A stretch of DNA of 13,927 nucleotides, from positions 1 through 13,927 of the forward strand of contig JAQUTZ010000010.1 of assembly GCA_028694095.1 (NCBI GenBank), written 5' to 3'. This document shows positions 1-6,679 of this stretch, piece after piece. The notes below the pieces were generated by a model. It was not told the DNA's origin. It was given only the letters and a program-made list of their open reading frames with translations, and did not search any database. Each line of letters begins with the position of its first letter. The stretch's first letter is position 1. The translations under genes were made by a program, and so were the position numbers. Source of the DNA: Minisyncoccota bacterium (GTDB taxonomy: Bacteria; Patescibacteriota; Minisyncoccia; Minisyncoccales; MHMH01).

Positions 1-1
1 C

Positions 2-346
2 ATAGATGTGGAAGCTTTAATAGATTCCGTTTCCTGGGAACATGAATTCAGGCCGATTTCCAAGTTTCCGGCGGTGGTCAGGGATCTGGCGGTTTTGGTG
101 CCAAGGAAAGTTAAGGTAGCCGATGTTTTGAATAAGATTAACAGCGCCGGCGGAAATCTTGTCAGGGACGTGGATATTTTCGACATTTACGAAGGCGACG
201 AATTGCCAGGCGAGAAAAAGAATTTAGCTTTTCATATCATATACCAGGCCGAAGACAGGACTTTAAAGTCGGATGAGGTCGATGGTGTTCAGCAAAAAAT
301 AATAAAGGCTCTGGAAAAGAGTCCGAGCTGGCAAGTGAGAAAATAA
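2..346 (+). CDS. pheT: Phenylalanine--tRNA ligase beta subunit, C-terminal fragment (cut by window edge)
   Basis: The reading frame is open from the left edge, so this is the 3' end of a longer gene; the GTG at 8 is an internal codon. The visible 115 or so residues form the ferredoxin-fold anticodon-binding (FDX-ACB) domain that ends bacterial PheT. It begins with the typical FRPISKFPAVVRDLAVLV segment, continues through VDIFDIYEGDELPGEKKNLAFHI, and has the usual late segment AEDRTLKSDEVD. In the family this domain helps the alpha2-beta2 synthetase bind tRNA-Phe in the cytoplasm. The tail is a normal family end, so nothing seems lost on the right. gyrB starts 31 nt later with no terminator between them, so the two may be co-transcribed. 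The domain call is from family knowledge; the rest of the protein is outside the window. Confidence 0.93.
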   Translation: MDVEALIDSVSWEHEFRPISKFPAVVRDLAVLVPRKVKVADVLNKINSAGGNLVRDVDIFDIYEGDELPGEKKNLAFHIIYQAEDRTLKSDEVDGVQQKIIKALEKSPSWQVRK

Positions 347-377
347 ATAGCAGACACATAATTTTAGATTAAAAATA

Positions 378-2399
378 ATGCCTCAAAAACAGCAAAAATC
401 TACAAAGCCAAAAGTCAAAAAAACAGCAAGCGCATATGAAGCCAAGGATATTTACGTATTGGAGGGTTTGGAGCCGGTCAGAAAAAGGCCGGGAATGTAT
501 ATTGGCTCTACAGGAGGCGAAGGGCTTCATCATTTAATTTGGGAATGCGCCGACAACGCCATTGATGAATTTATAGGGGGGTACGGCAGCCACATGGAAA
601 TAGCCCTTTTACCCAACAACAGGGTGAGGGTAACGGACGACGGAAGAGGAATCCCCGTTTCAAAGCATCCCCAAACCAAGAAATCGGCCTTGGAAACGGT
701 AATGACCACCCTGCATGCGGGAGGTAAGTTCGGAGGAGAAGCCTATAAGGTTTCCGGAGGCCTTCACGGCGTGGGAGTTTCGGTTGTCTGCGCTTTATCC
801 AGCTGGATGAGGGTGGAGGTTTGCAGGGACGGAGCAAGGTATGCCCAAGAATATTCCAAGGGAAAAGTTAAAACTAAAGTTAAAAAGGTTGGCGCTTGCA
901 GGCAGAGCGGGACGACAGTGATGTTCGAGCCCGATTCAGAAATATTCAAGGATGCTAAATTCGACCTTAAAAAGATTATTAATCATCTTCGCCAGCAGGC
1001 CTACCTAACGAAGGGGATTCGGATTTATATAAAAGACGAAAGGAGCGTTCCCCATGACAGCTATGGATTTTATTTCGAGGGGGGAATACGCTCTTACGTT
1101 AAGTACCTCGTTCAAGGAGCCGATTTGGCTCATCCAGCTCCTTTCTATGTTAATGGAGAGAAAGAGGAGATGATAGTGGAAGCCGCTTTCCAATACACCA
1201 GAGAGAGGGAAGCTTACGAAGAAAGCTTCGCCAATAATATTTTTACCGGCGAGGGTGGCACTCATCTAACGGGTTTTAGGACCGCTCTTACCCGCGCTTT
1301 AAACGATTACGCCAGAAAAAACAATTATATCAAGGGCGACGACGGTAATTTTACAGGTGACGACGTAAGAGACGGCTTAACAGCCGTGGTTTCCGTAAAA
1401 ATCAGGGAGCCTCAATTCGAAGGCCAGACTAAGGCAAAGTTAGGCAATCCGGAAGCTAAAGTGGCGGTGGAAGCAGTGTTAGCCGACGGACTGGATGATT
1501 TTTTAGAGAGGAATCCTCAAGACGGCCGAGCTATTATCGAAAAATGTTTACTGACGGCAAAAGCCAGAAAAGCGGCTAAGGCGGCAAGGCAAACGGTTTT
1601 AAGGAAAGGCGCCTTGGACGGATTGGCTTTGCCGGGAAAGCTGGCTGACTGCACATCCCGGAAGCCGGAAGAATCGGAATTATATATTGTCGAGGGAGAA
1701 TCTGCCGGAGGCAGCTCCAGACAGGCCCGAGACAGGCATTTCCAGGCCATTTTACCCCTTCGGGGAAAGATCCTCAACGTTGAGCGGGCAAGGCTGGATA
1801 AAATACTTTCCTCCAAGGAAATTAAGTCTTTGATTATCGCTATGGGAACGGCTATTGCCGACGATTTCAGCATGGAAAAACTAAGGTATCACAGAATAAT
1901 TATTATGACTGATGCCGATGTTGACGGAGCCCATATCCGCACCCTTTTGCTTACTCTTTTTTACCGCTACTTCCACCCGATAATAGAGGCGGGCCATTTG
2001 TATATAGCCCAGCCGCCTCTTTACAGAATTCAAGCCGGAAAAAGAATAGAATACGCCTACACCGAAGCAGACAAGGTGGAGATTCTTGCCGATATTTTGG
2101 GAGAGAAGAAAGCGGCGGCAATCGGTATTAAGAAAAAAGGAAAGGCAGCAGCTCTTCCCGTGAAAGAAGAAAAGGTGGCCGGAGTCAGCATCCAAAGGTA
2201 TAAGGGTCTCGGTGAAATGAATCCCGACCAATTATGGGATACCACCATGAATCCCCAGAACAGGATACTCTTGAAGGTTGATATTGACGATGCCAAGGAG
2301 GCGGATAAAATGTTTGATACCCTAATGGGAGACGAGGTTTTCCCGAGAAAGAAATTCATTCAAGCTCACGCAAAAACAGTTAAAAACCTAGATATTTAA
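378..2399 (+). CDS. gyrB: DNA gyrase subunit B
   Basis: ATPase subunit of the type IIA topoisomerase that introduces negative supercoils with GyrA. Domain order in the 673 residues: GHKL ATPase (about 20-235) with WECADNAIDE (Glu56, likely water-activating Glu), DDGRGIP (from Asp87) and the lid GGLHGVGVSVV (127-137); transducer (about 240-410) with QTK at 350-352; Toprim (about 433-550) with VEGESAGG (Glu439) and TDADVDG (Asp512, Asp514, Asp516 for Mg2+); and a GyrB C-terminal piece with QRYKGLGEMNPDQLW. The segment AILPLRGKILNVERARLDK resembles GyrB rather than ParE. A basic stretch of about 20 residues precedes the ATPase domain, and a Lys/Ala-rich segment (575-600) precedes QRYKGLGEMN. No clear SD is seen before the ATG. 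The stop shares one base with the next start. gyrA is not in the window. Confidence 0.95.
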   Translation: MPQKQQKSTKPKVKKTASAYEAKDIYVLEGLEPVRKRPGMYIGSTGGEGLHHLIWECADNAIDEFIGGYGSHMEIALLPNNRVRVTDDGRGIPVSKHPQTKKSALETVMTTLHAGGKFGGEAYKVSGGLHGVGVSVVCALSSWMRVEVCRDGARYAQEYSKGKVKTKVKKVGACRQSGTTVMFEPDSEIFKDAKFDLKKIINHLRQQAYLTKGIRIYIKDERSVPHDSYGFYFEGGIRSYVKYLVQGADLAHPAPFYVNGEKEEMIVEAAFQYTREREAYEESFANNIFTGEGGTHLTGFRTALTRALNDYARKNNYIKGDDGNFTGDDVRDGLTAVVSVKIREPQFEGQTKAKLGNPEAKVAVEAVLADGLDDFLERNPQDGRAIIEKCLLTAKARKAAKAARQTVLRKGALDGLALPGKLADCTSRKPEESELYIVEGESAGGSSRQARDRHFQAILPLRGKILNVERARLDKILSSKEIKSLIIAMGTAIADDFSMEKLRYHRIIIMTDADVDGAHIRTLLLTLFYRYFHPIIEAGHLYIAQPPLYRIQAGKRIEYAYTEADKVEILADILGEKKAAAIGIKKKGKAAALPVKEEKVAGVSIQRYKGLGEMNPDQLWDTTMNPQNRILLKVDIDDAKEADKMFDTLMGDEVFPRKKFIQAHAKTVKNLDI

Positions 2400-2860
2400 T
2401 GGCCGGTAATTTCGACAAAAACGGAGTATTAAAAGCGATGATGATAGCTTTGGTAGCCACTTTAGCGGGCCTGGCGATTTTGGGTTGGCAGTACCGCCAG
2501 CTGGAAGATAAGCGGCTGCCCGCCCTGGAGGAGGAGCTGGAAAGGCAGAAAACCGAAATAGAGAGGACTTCCGCCCAAAATACCTTGGGAGAGTTTATGA
2601 CAGCCAGGATGGAAGAAAACGAATCGCTGGCCACCCTTTATTTAACCGAAAATGCCGTAGAATTAGAAAGATCCGGTCAGTTTGAATTGCTGAACGGCTA
2701 CAATGGGTACCGCGTTTTAAGTTATGAGGAGCTTGAAGGCGGCAGTTTTCGCTTTGCCGTGGAAGTTTACTTGGCCGAAAGGGGAGAGCTCGTCGAAGTG
2801 ATTACTTTAAGGAAAATTTTGGACAGCTATTATGTAGATTCCGTAGAGCTGGCCGGATAA
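2399..2860 (+). CDS. Hypothetical single-pass membrane protein with coiled coil and C-terminal extracytoplasmic domain
   Basis: I do not recognise a named family. The 153-residue protein has a short N-terminus, one hydrophobic helix (about 10-30, rich in Ala, Leu, Ile) followed by Gln-Tyr-Arg, then a charged heptad-like region (about 32-60, many Leu and Glu) likely to be a coiled coil, then a compact C-terminal domain (about 63-153). That domain starts TLGEFMTARMEENESLATLYLTE and ends in alternating beta-type strands. Its plan recalls small NTF2/SnoaL-like lipoprotein or anti-sigma tail domains, but this is a weak impression. The likely topology is an N-terminal anchor with the domain outside the membrane. 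The start overlaps the gyrB stop by one base (TAATG), implying translational coupling; no SD is visible. The gene ends just before the promoter-like sequence upstream of secE. Confidence 0.8.
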   Translation: MAGNFDKNGVLKAMMIALVATLAGLAILGWQYRQLEDKRLPALEEELERQKTEIERTSAQNTLGEFMTARMEENESLATLYLTENAVELERSGQFELLNGYNGYRVLSYEELEGGSFRFAVEVYLAERGELVEVITLRKILDSYYVDSVELAG

Positions 2861-2871
2861 TTGAGCCAGCT
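2847..2871. repeat. Short inverted repeat across the stop of the membrane-protein gene
   Basis: AGCTGGC (2847-2853) is complementary to GCCAGCT (2865-2871), with an 11-nt loop holding the TAA stop. No U-tract follows, so it is not a convincing terminator. Its right arm touches the -35-like TTGACT at 2871. It could be a weak RNA hairpin or an operator; a chance repeat is also possible. Confidence 0.35.
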
Positions 2872-2898
2872 TGACTTCAACCGTTTATCTGGTAATAT
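2871..2898 (+). promoter_or_regulatory. Candidate sigma70-type promoter for secE-nusG-rplK
   Basis: TTGACT (2871-2876, five of six consensus bases) is followed after 16 bp by TAATAT (2893-2898); an alternative -10 is TATAAA at 2896-2901, after 19 bp. It lies in the 75-bp stretch between the stop of the membrane-protein gene and the preferred secE ATG, where an internal promoter for a translocation/transcription/ribosome operon would be expected. Predicted transcripts would start near 2905, right at the hairpin 2907-2926. No experimental support. Confidence 0.5.
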
Positions 2899-2906
2899 AA
2901 AGGTTG

Positions 2907-2926
2907 AAGGCCCCAAAGGGGCTTTT
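2907..2926 (+). promoter_or_regulatory. GC-rich hairpin in the presumed secE leader
   Basis: AAGGCCCC (2907-2914) and GGGGCTTT (2918-2925) pair around an AAA loop, about 8 bp with one G-U, followed by a last T and then A-rich sequence. It could be a weak terminator for upstream transcription (only four T) or a 5' stem on an mRNA started at the promoter 2871-2898. Its position ten bases before the secE ATG suggests an effect on translation initiation, but that is inference. Confidence 0.5.
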
Positions 2927-2935
2927 AAAAAACCC

Positions 2936-3121
2936 ATGTTAGCAAAATTAATAACATTCCTTAAGGAAGTTAAAATGGAGGTGAAGAAGATTAACTGGCC
3001 GGACAGGCAAAAGACTACCAGATACACGATAGTTGTTTTGGGTATTTCCCTGGCAGTGGCTCTTTACCTTGGAGGATTGGATTTCCTTTTCACCTTACTA
3101 CTGGAAAAATTCGTTATATAA
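2936..3121 (+). CDS. secE: Preprotein translocase subunit SecE
   Basis: Small membrane subunit that clamps SecY in the Sec channel. From the ATG at 2936 the protein has 61 residues: an amphipathic start (LAKLITFLKEVKMEVKKINW), the hallmark Lys-Lys-x-x-Trp-Pro before the membrane, then one transmembrane helix (about 33-55). This is the normal size for single-helix bacterial SecE. A TTG at 2861 directly after the preceding stop would add 25 residues. I prefer the ATG because the extension is not typical of SecE and its DNA is occupied by promoter-like sequence and a hairpin. Neither start has a good SD. nusG begins one base after the stop, the classic secE-nusG-rplK order. Function is confident, exact start moderately so. 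Confidence 0.9.
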   Translation: MLAKLITFLKEVKMEVKKINWPDRQKTTRYTIVVLGISLAVALYLGGLDFLFTLLLEKFVI

Positions 3122-3122
3122 A

Positions 3123-3668
3123 ATGCCAAAGCAGCAAATAGAACAAACTAAGAATTGGTACGTCATACACACTTATTCCGGTTACGAGGAGTCGGTGGCA
3201 AAGAATCTCAAACAAAGGATTGAGTCTTTGGGCATGGAAGATAAAATATTCAACGTTATTGTTCCCAAGGAAAAGAAAATTAAAATAAAGGACGGCAAAA
3301 GGAAAGTGGTTGAAGAAAAGATATACCCCGGATACGTGTTGGTGGAAATGATAGTTACCGATGATTCTTGGTACGTCGTCAGGAATACCCCAAACGTTAC
3401 CGGATTCGTCGGAGCGGGAACAACCCCCGTGCCCGTTTCCCTGGAAGAAATAACCACACTTAAAAAGAAAATGGGAGTGGAAACGCCCCAATATAAGATC
3501 GACGTTGAGATTGGGGATGCGGTCAAGATAACCGACGGACCGTTTAAGGATTTTGACGGAAAAGTCGCCGAAATCGACCAGGAAAGGGGAAAGGTAAAAG
3601 TTCTGGTTAATATGTTCGGAAGAGACACTCCGGTGGAATTAGATTCATTGCAAATTAAGAAAATTTAA
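3123..3668 (+). CDS. nusG: Transcription termination/antitermination protein NusG
   Basis: Elongation factor that binds the RNA polymerase clamp and, in many bacteria, links polymerase to Rho or to the ribosome. The 181-residue protein has an NGN domain (about 11-115) starting NWYVIHTYSGYEESVAKNL, with YPGYVLVEM (68-76) and NTPNVTGFVG (88-97), then a linker and a KOW domain (about 127-181) with VKITDGPFKDFDGKV. The frame is open further upstream to an ATG at 3033, but that extension lies inside secE and only translates the secE membrane segment in another frame. The ATG at 3123, one base after the secE stop, gives the family-typical N-terminus. No SD is seen, so coupling to secE translation is likely. 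rplK follows after 2 nt. Confidence 0.95.
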   Translation: MPKQQIEQTKNWYVIHTYSGYEESVAKNLKQRIESLGMEDKIFNVIVPKEKKIKIKDGKRKVVEEKIYPGYVLVEMIVTDDSWYVVRNTPNVTGFVGAGTTPVPVSLEEITTLKKKMGVETPQYKIDVEIGDAVKITDGPFKDFDGKVAEIDQERGKVKVLVNMFGRDTPVELDSLQIKKI

Positions 3669-3670
3669 TT

Positions 3671-4096
3671 ATGGCCAAAACAATAAAAGCAGTTATAAAA
3701 TTACAGATTAAGGCGGGACAGGCGACCCCGGCTCCTCCTGTGGGTCCGGCCTTGGCTCCTCACGGAATAAATATTTCCGAGTTCTGCCAAAAGTTTAACG
3801 ACGCTACTAAAGACAAGCAGGGTTTTAAAATTCCTGCGGAAATTACCGTTTATGAAGACAGGAGTTATGATTTTAAGCTTAAGCAGCCTCCTGCTCCCGA
3901 GCTTATAAAAAAGATGATCGGCATTGAGAAAGGATCGGGGGAGCCCAACAAGACCAAAGTAGCTAAAATTAGCAGGGATCAGCTTCGCCAAGTGGCCGAG
4001 CAGAAGATGGAAGACTTGAATACTCAGGATATAGAACAGGCCATGAAGATAATCGAGGGAACCGCCAAAAACATGGGAGTTGAAATAATGCCCTAA
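3671..4096 (+). CDS. rplK: 50S ribosomal protein L11
   Basis: Ribosomal protein uL11, which binds the 23S rRNA GTPase-associated region and contacts translation factors. At 141 residues it has the standard length. The N-terminal domain carries the conserved proline-rich PPVGPALAPHGINISEF (22-38); the C-terminal rRNA-binding domain (about 72-141) includes TKVAKISRDQLRQVAE and ends with the usual GTAKNMGVEI. It closes the secE-nusG-rplK unit. The usual partner rplA (L1), normally directly downstream, is absent: an intrinsic terminator overlaps the stop codon and a nucleotide-metabolism gene follows. Loss or relocation of L1 is reported for some Candidate Phyla Radiation lineages; which applies here cannot be told from the window. 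Confidence 0.96.
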   Translation: MAKTIKAVIKLQIKAGQATPAPPVGPALAPHGINISEFCQKFNDATKDKQGFKIPAEITVYEDRSYDFKLKQPPAPELIKKMIGIEKGSGEPNKTKVAKISRDQLRQVAEQKMEDLNTQDIEQAMKIIEGTAKNMGVEIMP

Positions 4097-4112
4097 TCCC
4101 GGGCATTTTTTT
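4087..4112 (+). terminator. Intrinsic terminator after rplK
   Basis: AATGCCC (4087-4093) and GGGCATT (4101-4107) pair around a 7-nt loop and run into seven consecutive T (4106-4112). The left arm lies in the last rplK codons and the loop begins with its stop. The dCMP deaminase ATG follows only 2 nt after the T-tract, so any transcript of that gene must come through this terminator or start extremely close to it. Confidence 0.85.
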
Positions 4113-4114
4113 CT

Positions 4115-4690
4115 ATGGACAATAAACCGTCAAAAATAAAGAGGCCGAGCTGGGACGAATTTTGGTTCACTTTGGCCCTTTTTTATTCCACTCGGGGAAC
4201 CTGCGACCGGCTTAGGGCGGCTTGTTTGCTGGTGGACAGAAATAACCGTCTTGTCGGGGCCGGCTACAACGGCTCTTTGCCGGGGCATCCGCATTGCGAC
4301 GAAGTCGGCCATTTAATGGTCGACGGCCATTGTATAAGGACTCTTCATGCGGAGGTTAACGCTATCCTTCACAGCACTGCCGACCTTGAAGGCGCTACAG
4401 CCTATGTTCTTGGGACTCCTTGCATTGATTGCGTTAAAAAACTAATATCAAAGAGCGTAAAAAGAATACTCTTTACGCGTGATTATGACAATAAAGCCAG
4501 GGGAGGAGAGCATATATTCGAGCTGGCTGAAATTTCCGGGGTTGAGATGAAGAGGGTTGATATGGATTTTGATGAAGTTATAAACAAAGAATTGGATATT
4601 TTGACCGGCCCCGGAGGAGCTTTTCAGGGTAAGAACACCAGTTTTAAAATAAAAGAGAATAATTCAAAGGAGGGGAATTATGAAGGATAA
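4115..4690 (+). CDS. dCMP deaminase family protein (ComEB-type cytidine/deoxycytidylate deaminase)
   Basis: Zinc-dependent deaminase expected to convert dCMP to dUMP, the substrate of thymidylate synthase. The 191 residues show the family pattern: STRGTCDRLRAACLLV near the N-terminus, GYNGSLPG (50-57), the first zinc/active-site motif HAE (78-80; His78 ligand, Glu80 proton shuttle) and the second PCIDC (102-106; Cys103 and Cys106 ligands). The C-terminal 30 or so residues are charged and look dispensable. It starts right after the rplK terminator without an SD, and its last 11 nt overlap tmk, which carries its own strong SD inside this gene. The neighbours tmk and thyX support a dTMP-supply role. 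Another deoxynucleotide deaminase specificity cannot be excluded. Confidence 0.88.
   Translation: MDNKPSKIKRPSWDEFWFTLALFYSTRGTCDRLRAACLLVDRNNRLVGAGYNGSLPGHPHCDEVGHLMVDGHCIRTLHAEVNAILHSTADLEGATAYVLGTPCIDCVKKLISKSVKRILFTRDYDNKARGGEHIFELAEISGVEMKRVDMDFDEVINKELDILTGPGGAFQGKNTSFKIKENNSKEGNYEG
4666..4675 (+). promoter_or_regulatory. Strong Shine-Dalgarno site for tmk
   Basis: AAAGGAGGGG lies just upstream of the ATG at 4680, inside the end of the dCMP deaminase gene. It fixes the tmk start despite the 11-nt gene overlap and contrasts with the SD-less starts of most other genes here. Confidence 0.8.
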
Positions 4691-5306
4691 TCCGTACCCA
4701 GGCAGATTCATAGTCATAGAAGGATTAGACGGGTCCGGTCAGACGACCCAGGTAGCTCTTTTAAAAAAGTTTTTAGAGGAAAAGGGCCTTCAGGTTGTTT
4801 CCACTAAAGAGCCGACGATGGATTCTGAAGCAGGCAGGAAGATAAGAGAAATATTGGACGAGAAGGTGAAAATTGAGCCTATTGAGCTGCAGAAGCTCTT
4901 TACTCAGGACAGAAAGGAGCATTTGGAGGATTTGATTGTTCCCGCCCTTCAAGACGGGAAAGCAGTTATTTCCGACCGCTACTATTTTTCTACCTTTGCC
5001 TTTGGTGCTTCCGACGGCTTGAATCTGGATGAGCTTATCAGAATGAACGACGGGTTTTTACTGCCCGACTTAACGATCATTCTTAAGGTTCCGCCGCGAG
5101 TTTGCGTCGAGAGAATAGAAAAAAGAGGGGAAGCTAAAACCCTTTTTGAAAAAGAAAACAAGCTTACCAGAGTGTGGGAAACTTACGCTGTGATGCCCGA
5201 ACGCTTTAGAGATATTTATATTGTTGACGGAGAACAATCCATTGAGGAGGTATTTTCTGAAATAAAATCACTGGCCCGTTTGAAATTAAATATTAAGGAG
5301 GAATAA
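4680..5306 (+). CDS. tmk: dTMP kinase (thymidylate kinase) with Gln in the Walker A lysine position
   Basis: Phosphorylates dTMP to dTDP. The 208 residues follow the family: beta-strand plus P-loop RFIVIEGLDGSGQTTQ (P-loop 15-23), substrate-binding EP at 44-45, the DRYYFST motif (99-105), and a LID segment around KRGEAKTLFEKE (148-159). The striking feature is Gln21 (codon CAG) where nearly all P-loop kinases have Lys (GxxGxGK[ST]T). The rest of the loop is intact and the gene is full length, so simple decay is unlikely. Possible readings are a lineage-specific variant that supplies the positive charge from elsewhere, or a single-base AAG/CAG change. The start is set by a strong SD. The stop lies 4 nt before thyX, whose SD overlaps the tmk end, indicating one operon. 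Confidence 0.9.
   Translation: MKDNPYPGRFIVIEGLDGSGQTTQVALLKKFLEEKGLQVVSTKEPTMDSEAGRKIREILDEKVKIEPIELQKLFTQDRKEHLEDLIVPALQDGKAVISDRYYFSTFAFGASDGLNLDELIRMNDGFLLPDLTIILKVPPRVCVERIEKRGEAKTLFEKENKLTRVWETYAVMPERFRDIYIVDGEQSIEEVFSEIKSLARLKLNIKEE
5295..5301 (+). promoter_or_regulatory. Strong Shine-Dalgarno site for thyX
   Basis: AAGGAGG, 9 nt before the ATG at 5311, embedded in the last codons of tmk. It supports the ATG at 5311 and coupled translation of tmk and thyX. Confidence 0.8.
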
Positions 5307-5310
5307 CGTA

Positions 5311-6606
5311 ATGGCCAAGATATTCATTATCGACGAATTCACCCCTCAGGACAACGCAATGCTTCAGGCTTTGTATTCCAGGAGTCCCCACAGTGTTGCC
5401 GAACACATCCAAAAAGTCAGAGATGCTGGCTCCGGGAAGTTCATGGAAAGATTTTACGTCGGTTACGGCCACGCCAGTATTGCCGACTGCGGAAGCACCA
5501 CCGTGTTCATCGAAGGAATCAGCATACTGTGCGACAAGGCCGTGCAGGATTGGCCTCTCTACAGCGGTCAGGAGACAAGTACTAGGTACGTTGATATGTC
5601 AAAGCAGCCTATTATCGATCCGGTCGGGACTTCCGAATCCAGGGCGATTCAGGCGGCCTGGATGGACTTCTATATCTCAGCTCTTCCCCGGATGGAGAAA
5701 TTTCTGAAAGCAAAATACCCGATTCAGGAGGGAGAGAAGGTAGAAGTTTACCAGAAGGCTATAAACGCAAGGTCCTTTGATATACTGAGGTCTTTTCTGC
5801 CGGCTGGGATTGTCACACAGTTGAGTTGGCACACCAATTTGCGCCAAGCCTACGACAAGCTTTGTTGGTTGAAGCATAATCCAATTCCTGAAATTAAGGA
5901 GACGGCAGAGACCATTCTTGAAATGCTCAAGGAGAAATACGCCCACAGTTTCAGTCATCAGAAGATGGACGAGCAAGAAAATTTCTGGGAGGAAACGGCC
6001 AAGCGTCATACGTATTATGCGCCAAAGGATCCGCCACGGGGGTTTTCCATGAAAACCAACATTGATCTGGAGGAGCTGGCCAATTACCAGGATGTAATCG
6101 ACAGCCGGCCACCAAAAACCGGCCTGCCCTACTTCCTGGCGGAGCTGGGCACCGTGACATTCGAATTTCTACTGGACTTCGGGTCTTTCAGAGATATACA
6201 GCGGCACCGTAACGGCGTTTGCCGGCAGCCTCTTCTGACGGTAGAATTAGGCTTCCATCCATGGTATTTAGGCGAGCTGCCAGATGACCTAAAGGAAGAA
6301 GCCGAGAGCTTGATTTCCAAACAGAAAGAGGCGATCAGCAAACTCGAAACAACGCCCGAGCTTAAGCAGTACTATATCGCCTTGGGATTTCTCGTTCCTC
6401 ACCGCGTGACTTACGGCCTGCCCGCGACCGTTTACGTAACTGAACTGCGGTCCGGCAAGATGGTCCATCCTACGTTGCGCATCATCGCTTTGAAGATGAG
6501 AGAGATGCTCTTAGAGAAGTTCCCGAAATTGGTTCTGCACTGCGATCTGGATCCGAGTCAATGGGATATTTCCAGAGGAATGCAGGATATTGTAGAAAAA
6601 AAATAA
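5311..6606 (+). CDS. thyX: FAD-dependent thymidylate synthase, tandem two-domain form
   Basis: Expected to methylate dUMP to dTMP using methylene-tetrahydrofolate and NADPH through FAD. At 431 residues it is about twice a usual ThyX (roughly 210-250). Half 1 (about 1-215) has GHASIADCGSTTVFIEGIS (53-71), the right side of the ThyX signature, SGQETSTRYV (85-94), and the late LPAGIVTQLSWHTNLR segment (163-178), but the RHR of the signature is replaced by Asp-Trp-Pro (80-82). Half 2 (about 270-425) keeps QRHR (297-300) but loses the following Ser and STRY, and ends with a matching VPHRVTYGLPATVYVTELRS segment. So each half keeps what the other has lost. Hand-counted G+C at third positions of the first 40 codons is 23/40, against 17/40 in glyA. 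It ends the dCMP deaminase-tmk-thyX unit. The family is confident; catalytic competence is inferred from context. Confidence 0.85.
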   Translation: MAKIFIIDEFTPQDNAMLQALYSRSPHSVAEHIQKVRDAGSGKFMERFYVGYGHASIADCGSTTVFIEGISILCDKAVQDWPLYSGQETSTRYVDMSKQPIIDPVGTSESRAIQAAWMDFYISALPRMEKFLKAKYPIQEGEKVEVYQKAINARSFDILRSFLPAGIVTQLSWHTNLRQAYDKLCWLKHNPIPEIKETAETILEMLKEKYAHSFSHQKMDEQENFWEETAKRHTYYAPKDPPRGFSMKTNIDLEELANYQDVIDSRPPKTGLPYFLAELGTVTFEFLLDFGSFRDIQRHRNGVCRQPLLTVELGFHPWYLGELPDDLKEEAESLISKQKEAISKLETTPELKQYYIALGFLVPHRVTYGLPATVYVTELRSGKMVHPTLRIIALKMREMLLEKFPKLVLHCDLDPSQWDISRGMQDIVEKK

Positions 6607-6613
6607 CTATAAC

Positions 6614-6642
6614 AAAAAGGGGTTTTTAATAACCCCTTTTTT
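6614..6642 (+). terminator. Intrinsic terminator after thyX
   Basis: AAAAAGGGGTT (6614-6624) pairs with AACCCCTTTTT (6631-6641) around a 6-nt loop, with the T-tract running to 6642. It starts 7 nt after the thyX stop and separates the dTMP unit from glyA. The A-rich left side means it could also work on the other strand, but no gene points that way. Confidence 0.9.
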
Positions 6643-6644
6643 AT

Positions 6645-6673
6645 TTGTAAAACCTCATTAATTTTATTAGAAT
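6645..6673 (+). promoter_or_regulatory. Candidate promoter giving a leaderless glyA mRNA
   Basis: TTGTAA (6645-6650), 17 bp, TAGAAT (6668-6673; five of six -10 consensus bases), then exactly 6 nt to the glyA ATG at 6680. With the usual 6-7 nt from -10 to start point, transcription would begin at the A of the ATG, which fits the absence of any SD. The promoter lies directly after the thyX terminator. The same geometry recurs at miaB (13356-13383). Confidence 0.5.
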
Positions 6674-6679
6674 GATAAT

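Noticed and set aside
378..2399. ParE (topoisomerase IV subunit) instead of GyrB
   Set aside because: The RDRHFQAILPLRGKILNVERARLDK segment matches GyrB text; ParE diverges after KILN.
3033..3122. Upstream start for NusG
   Set aside because: It would add 30 residues read out of frame from the secE membrane helix; the ATG at 3123 gives the family N-terminus.
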